Source: Notospermus geniculatus (lineage: Eukaryota > Nemertea > Pilidiophora > Heteronemertea > Lineidae). Taken from it: a stretch of DNA of 64,000 bases. The position numbers and the translations under genes are program-made. The notes under the pieces are model-generated. The model saw nothing but the letters and a program-made list of their open reading frames with translations. It was not told where the DNA came from and did not search any database. This document shows positions 60,003-64,000 of this stretch, piece by piece; positions within the stretch are counted from its first letter, which is position 1, and the number at the start of each line of letters is the position of its first letter. Location of the stretch: contig NMRB01000474.1 in NCBI GenBank assembly GCA_002633025.1, forward strand, positions 60,757 through 124,756. The letters are read 5' to 3'.

Positions 60003-62737
60003 TGGAACAATCTGCTGACGATCGATCGAGGCATCATGCTGACGGAGTTACGCACTGCCGAAGCGAATCATTCGCAGCCGTGAGGGTCAGTGAGGAATAC
60101 TGGGGGATATGTCCCGCGTGACACTAGAGAAAACGCTTCACTGCTTCAGCAAGCAAGTATTCTTGCTGAGAGAGACAAATTTTGAGAAAGGATGCTGAAC
60201 ATTTCCCATACCAGAGCTCCTGGTAAATAAAGAAATTAGGCCTACGCATGATTGTGACGTCGCAAATCTACATTACACTTTACAACGGCAGCCAAGTTTC
60301 CAAGCATAGTACTTGCTTGCATGCACAACATACGCAGTGCAGAGCACAGCCTACGATTAACAACACTTGCAAGGAATCGCCGATTGGCCGTAATGCGAGT
60401 GGCGGGACAGCCAGATGAACCAATCACAACGTACGTTGCTGGAAATGAACCAATCGGAGTAGGCCTGTGGACAGGCTTTGCTCCATGGCCGAGCAGGCCA
60501 ATGGAATTCCATTCGAACGGACAAGGTACGGTGACGGCCTTTATCGTGTAGCCAGCTACTTTATCAAAGCTGAAACCTCTGGATTGACTTCAATATCGCC
60601 ATAAGGAACAAAAAATATCCACGCCTGTTTATCTGCGTGTTCAAAGTGATTGAGGACATGCATACTGGACGATTCTTAGATAAAAACCTTCCGGCGATTG
60701 GCTCCCACACGTATCTCCAGAAGACTTGTAACAGTTCCGGGTCTTATCGCCAAGATGTAAGTGCCATTTCCCACAGTATCAACACATTGTCATTCTACAC
60801 AGTAATCACTTGTTGTCATTTACGGAACACGTACGCAATACGAAGAGATGACGGTGAGGGGTCTACAAACAGATTGGAGAAACGTACTTACCTTTATCTG
60901 GACATTTCGGATGCGCGCGGATTCTGCCACTCGCTGTTGTGAGAAATTGGGCTGTCACGTCACCCGCGGGTTGTCCTTTCTTCCTTTCTAATGTAAAATG
61001 TTGCCACGTACAAAATGTAGTTGTTCGACGGCGAAACGCGTACCGGTAGTGCGGAATTTTCAGCGCATCCGACGTAACACTTTTGAAACATAGTGCGACT
61101 GAAGTAATGATGATTTCAAATGAACTTCTCAGATGTACAAAGTAGCCTACTCAAATTTTACACACTAATGACATCCTGAATTTGCATGCCATCAGCGCAA
61201 ATGCACACTATGCAAATTTGAACATGCAACATTCGATGGATTTCAATACATGCAATGCAAAAGAACGGCAAATACGTCAGATACCATTTTTGTAATAGTG
61301 CGTGCATATGAGCATGTGTTTTTACGACGACCAAAACATATTTCAAAAACTTGTTTTTCATCATTTTCTCCATTTTTTTTTCAACTCTTGTCTGATTCCA
61401 TCAAACATGATATAAACCAAATAGGATTTTTAGCTGCCGAATGAGCTGTCTGGCACTTAGGATTTACATGGAATGTCTAATGCAGCTGGGCTTTCATTTT
61501 CTCATCCATTCACTCTGCCACTTTTTCTTAAAGGCTGCCATATTTGGTTGGCGTGATTCGTATCTATATACAACGTGTAACATTTGAAAGAAGTCTATTC
61601 CTTTATGGTAATATCCGGTAATTCGTCCAGTGCGTTGCGAATCTTTGGGTATTTGGTTTTATTACGATCTTCTACACAATCACGTTTTCGAGATTATGGC
61701 AGTTAGAAAAAAGACGTACACTGTATTTTACATGTATTTGTCTTCTAATCAATCCTTTGTTTCACATCAACCAAAAGCTGTGTTTATGTCTGGGATAAAA
61801 ACTGGCGTAAATCTAGGACAGTTCGGGAATGGTACTTACACTGGACAACGTGCACATTGTTGACACATCCTCGGGGAGTCTGCATTTTATCAAACGTACG
61901 TCGGCAAAAAGGAAATGCATCCCTAGACCCTGGAAATGCCCACTGAATAATAAACATACAGTGTCCTAATGACCATTTACCCTAGGGATGGTACCCTCGA
62001 AGACAGTTACATTGTGTTTCTGACCCGTCGATGCCTTTCTTTCATTAGTCTCCAAGGAGAGAAACAAAGCGTAACTAACGCGGCAAATGTATGACTAAGA
62101 CAACAATCAGCGAGGGGTGATAGCAAGTTAAACACTTGGAGATGCGTCAACAAACATTTCTGGTAAGATATGGACATATTTCTGTGTAACTTATTTGTAT
62201 ACTTTGTACTCGTCACCAAGGTAACGTATTCATTTGATTCATCAGAAGGGCAGTCCAATATGGACTTGGCCTCGATTATGGAAGTCGGCCTCTTCAGGTT
62301 TGCCATTAGCCACGGAAGTACTTAAAAAGATCCACCGAGTTGAATGTTGAATAGAATGATCCCACTGTAAATACCATTCCAATTCGTGAAATCTTTCATG
62401 ACGATTATCATTTTGCATTTATCTTATAAACTAATTGCTTTAGAGAAATTGAGTATGAAAGATGCGCATCAATATTATCCATGTTGAAATGTGTAAGAGG
62501 ATAACGAAGTTGATTTGTGCCATAACAAATACAACGTTCGCTGTATTTAGTGCTAAGAGGCTTCAGTGTACGAGGACATGCGAAAATTGTTGGATTCATG
62601 GGCATGCCATATTATCAAGCCAAGTTCACAGCGACATTTTTTATATTTAAAGTTGCAGCAGGCCTACACTCTTATGAAACCCTAACGAGAATATATATAT
62701 CGATATACATGTATACATATTCCTGAAAGTCAACAAT
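60003..62737. other. No recognised gene
   Basis: Short open frames without recognisable motifs. An AT-rich palindromic patch (ATATATATCGATATACATGT) lies near 62692-62712. Confidence 0.4.
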
Positions 62738-62764
62738 GAAATGGTCCATGGACCATGTGCTCAC
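62738..62764. repeat. 27-bp dispersed repeat with palindrome
   Basis: GAAATGGTCCATGGACCATG followed by TGCTCAC is identical to 139-165, in the SIN3 intron. The core ATGGTCCATGGACCAT is a perfect 16-bp palindrome. Confidence 0.85.
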
Positions 62765-63117
62765 CTGGGTGAATGTACGCGAAGAACAAATGACAAATGG
62801 AAAATGGAAAATGTTCCAGGGCAAGCTTTGAGTTGCAGAGGGTTAAATCCTTATTTTAATCAGACTCGGACATGTCGGACCTGCCAGTAGCAAGGCTGCA
62901 TTTCACGCTAGAACGAGCGTATGGATATTAGACAGAAATATTAGCGACGTATGTGAAATTGCCCGAGTCAAAATTCAGCTATTTTCATGGCAGGAATGAA
63001 CAAACAGGCAAATCTAATGTGATATATGGAAAATATTTATGGCATATTATCACCTTGGGAATTATACTTATACATATTTTGAACGATTTATTAAAGCAGT
63101 CACTTTGTCACTTCAAA

Positions 63118-63420
63118 CTGAATGTGAAGAAGAAGGTGATGCGGACGAATTATGGGGAGTGGAAGAGGATAAAAAGGAAATAGTAAAAGGGGAACAGAGC
63201 AGAATGATGAGGAAGAAGCTGTAAAAGAGGAAAGGAACGAAGGAAGAAGGAGATCCAAGAGGAAGAAGTGGTAGTGGTGAAGTAAAAGAAAGAAAAGTAA
63301 AGGAGCAAACAGAAAGAAGACTTGAAGAAGAGTAGAAAAAAGAAAGGAAAGAGGAAGAAGAGGTGTAGGGAAGGTAGGAAGGAAAGAAAAGAAGAAGGCA
63401 AGGAAATGTTGGTTTAGGAA
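63118..63420. repeat. Purine-rich (GAA/GGA) tract of about 300 bp
   Basis: The plus strand is overwhelmingly A and G. The minus-strand Ser/Phe/Leu-rich open frames (63100-63495) are by-products of this composition. Confidence 0.9.
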
Positions 63421-64000
63421 TAGAAGCCAGAAACCATTTGTGAGAACGAAGAAAAAGAGACAACACTTAATTTTCTTGGAAATGATAGGGGGCAAGCGAA
63501 AAATTACGTTCTCTTTTCCTAACCGACGGTAAGACCTGGCCTCGAAGACCTATTTAATCCAGTTTACCAATGATTTTGTTAAGCATCTGTCACCAGAAGA
63601 GCAGTCTCAAATCCAATCATTTCTTCGTCTTTGCATAAGAAGCTTTGAAGCGATGGACTTAGTGTTGAGATCTATCTTACAAAATACCAAGCTTTCAACA
63701 CTGTAATTGGAGTGAAAGGATTTCATGTGGAACGCGACTCCAACATCGGTAATTAAATTACACAAAACTGGAAAACACGGTCCGCTAAATAAAATATCTT
63801 CTTGTCAAACTTGATTTTGTGTTCAAAGCTAAATACATTTTACAGGACACTACGCTATCGGAAATCACTGCACTTGAAACACGGAGCTGTTTAGGCTAAA
63901 GTACAAAAACATAAACCACCACAGAATGAAATCAGTCATTTTTCTAACGCCCTGATGCACTATGTCTCCCAGGCGACACAATCAGTTATGGCAATAAATT
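63421..64000. other. No recognised gene
   Basis: Nothing identifiable to the end of the window. Confidence 0.4.

Noticed and set aside
63100-63495. Three overlapping Ser/Phe/Leu-rich minus-strand frames
   Set aside because: Explained by the polypurine tract.

Overview
This window is draft nuclear DNA from an animal, most likely a marine invertebrate (a lophotrochozoan or an invertebrate deuterostome; the sequence does not decide). The reasons are short exons with GT/AG borders and long introns, animal-specific gene families, abundant short transposon copies, and a strong excess of the palindrome tACATGTa. No bacterial gene, operon, rRNA or CRISPR array was seen.

Three protein-coding genes are recognisable, all incomplete. 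(1) Positions 1-530, minus strand: two exons from the C-terminal part of the SIN3 co-repressor scaffold; the intron-side neighbourhood (536-2738) is filled with nested tandem repeats and a 24-bp minisatellite with higher-order structure. (2) Positions 6053-15482, minus strand: seven exons of a GABA-gated-type anion channel subunit closest to the Drosophila GRD class, complete from the Cys-loop to M4 and the stop codon. Exon lengths (221, 83, 141, 153 bp) follow the ancient GABA-A receptor gene layout. The small exon 3 and the signal-peptide exon were not found. (3) Positions 54140-55447, plus strand: three exons of calpain-7, whose frame is lost exactly where a large duplicated block starts.

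The rest is intergenic or deep-intronic DNA. It holds non-autonomous DNA transposons: two copies of a 270-bp CAGGGCC-ended element with intact 5-bp target duplications; several roughly 125-bp GGGCC-ended fold-back elements; a 394-bp element with about 140-bp arms. It also holds perfect or near-perfect hairpins, a decayed fragment resembling the GIY-YIG domain of Penelope-like elements, and simple repeats.

The most striking large-scale pattern is a series of direct duplications (22.5/24.3 kb, 26.8/27.4 kb, 48.8/50.3 kb, 51.9/55.4 kb, 58.9/59.5 kb). Some abut single N characters or the 938-bp N gap and carry SNP-level differences. This is best read as two haplotypes of a very heterozygous individual placed in series, although the duplications without an adjoining N could be genuine tandem duplications. 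Gene order and copy number between 22 and 60 kb should therefore be treated cautiously.
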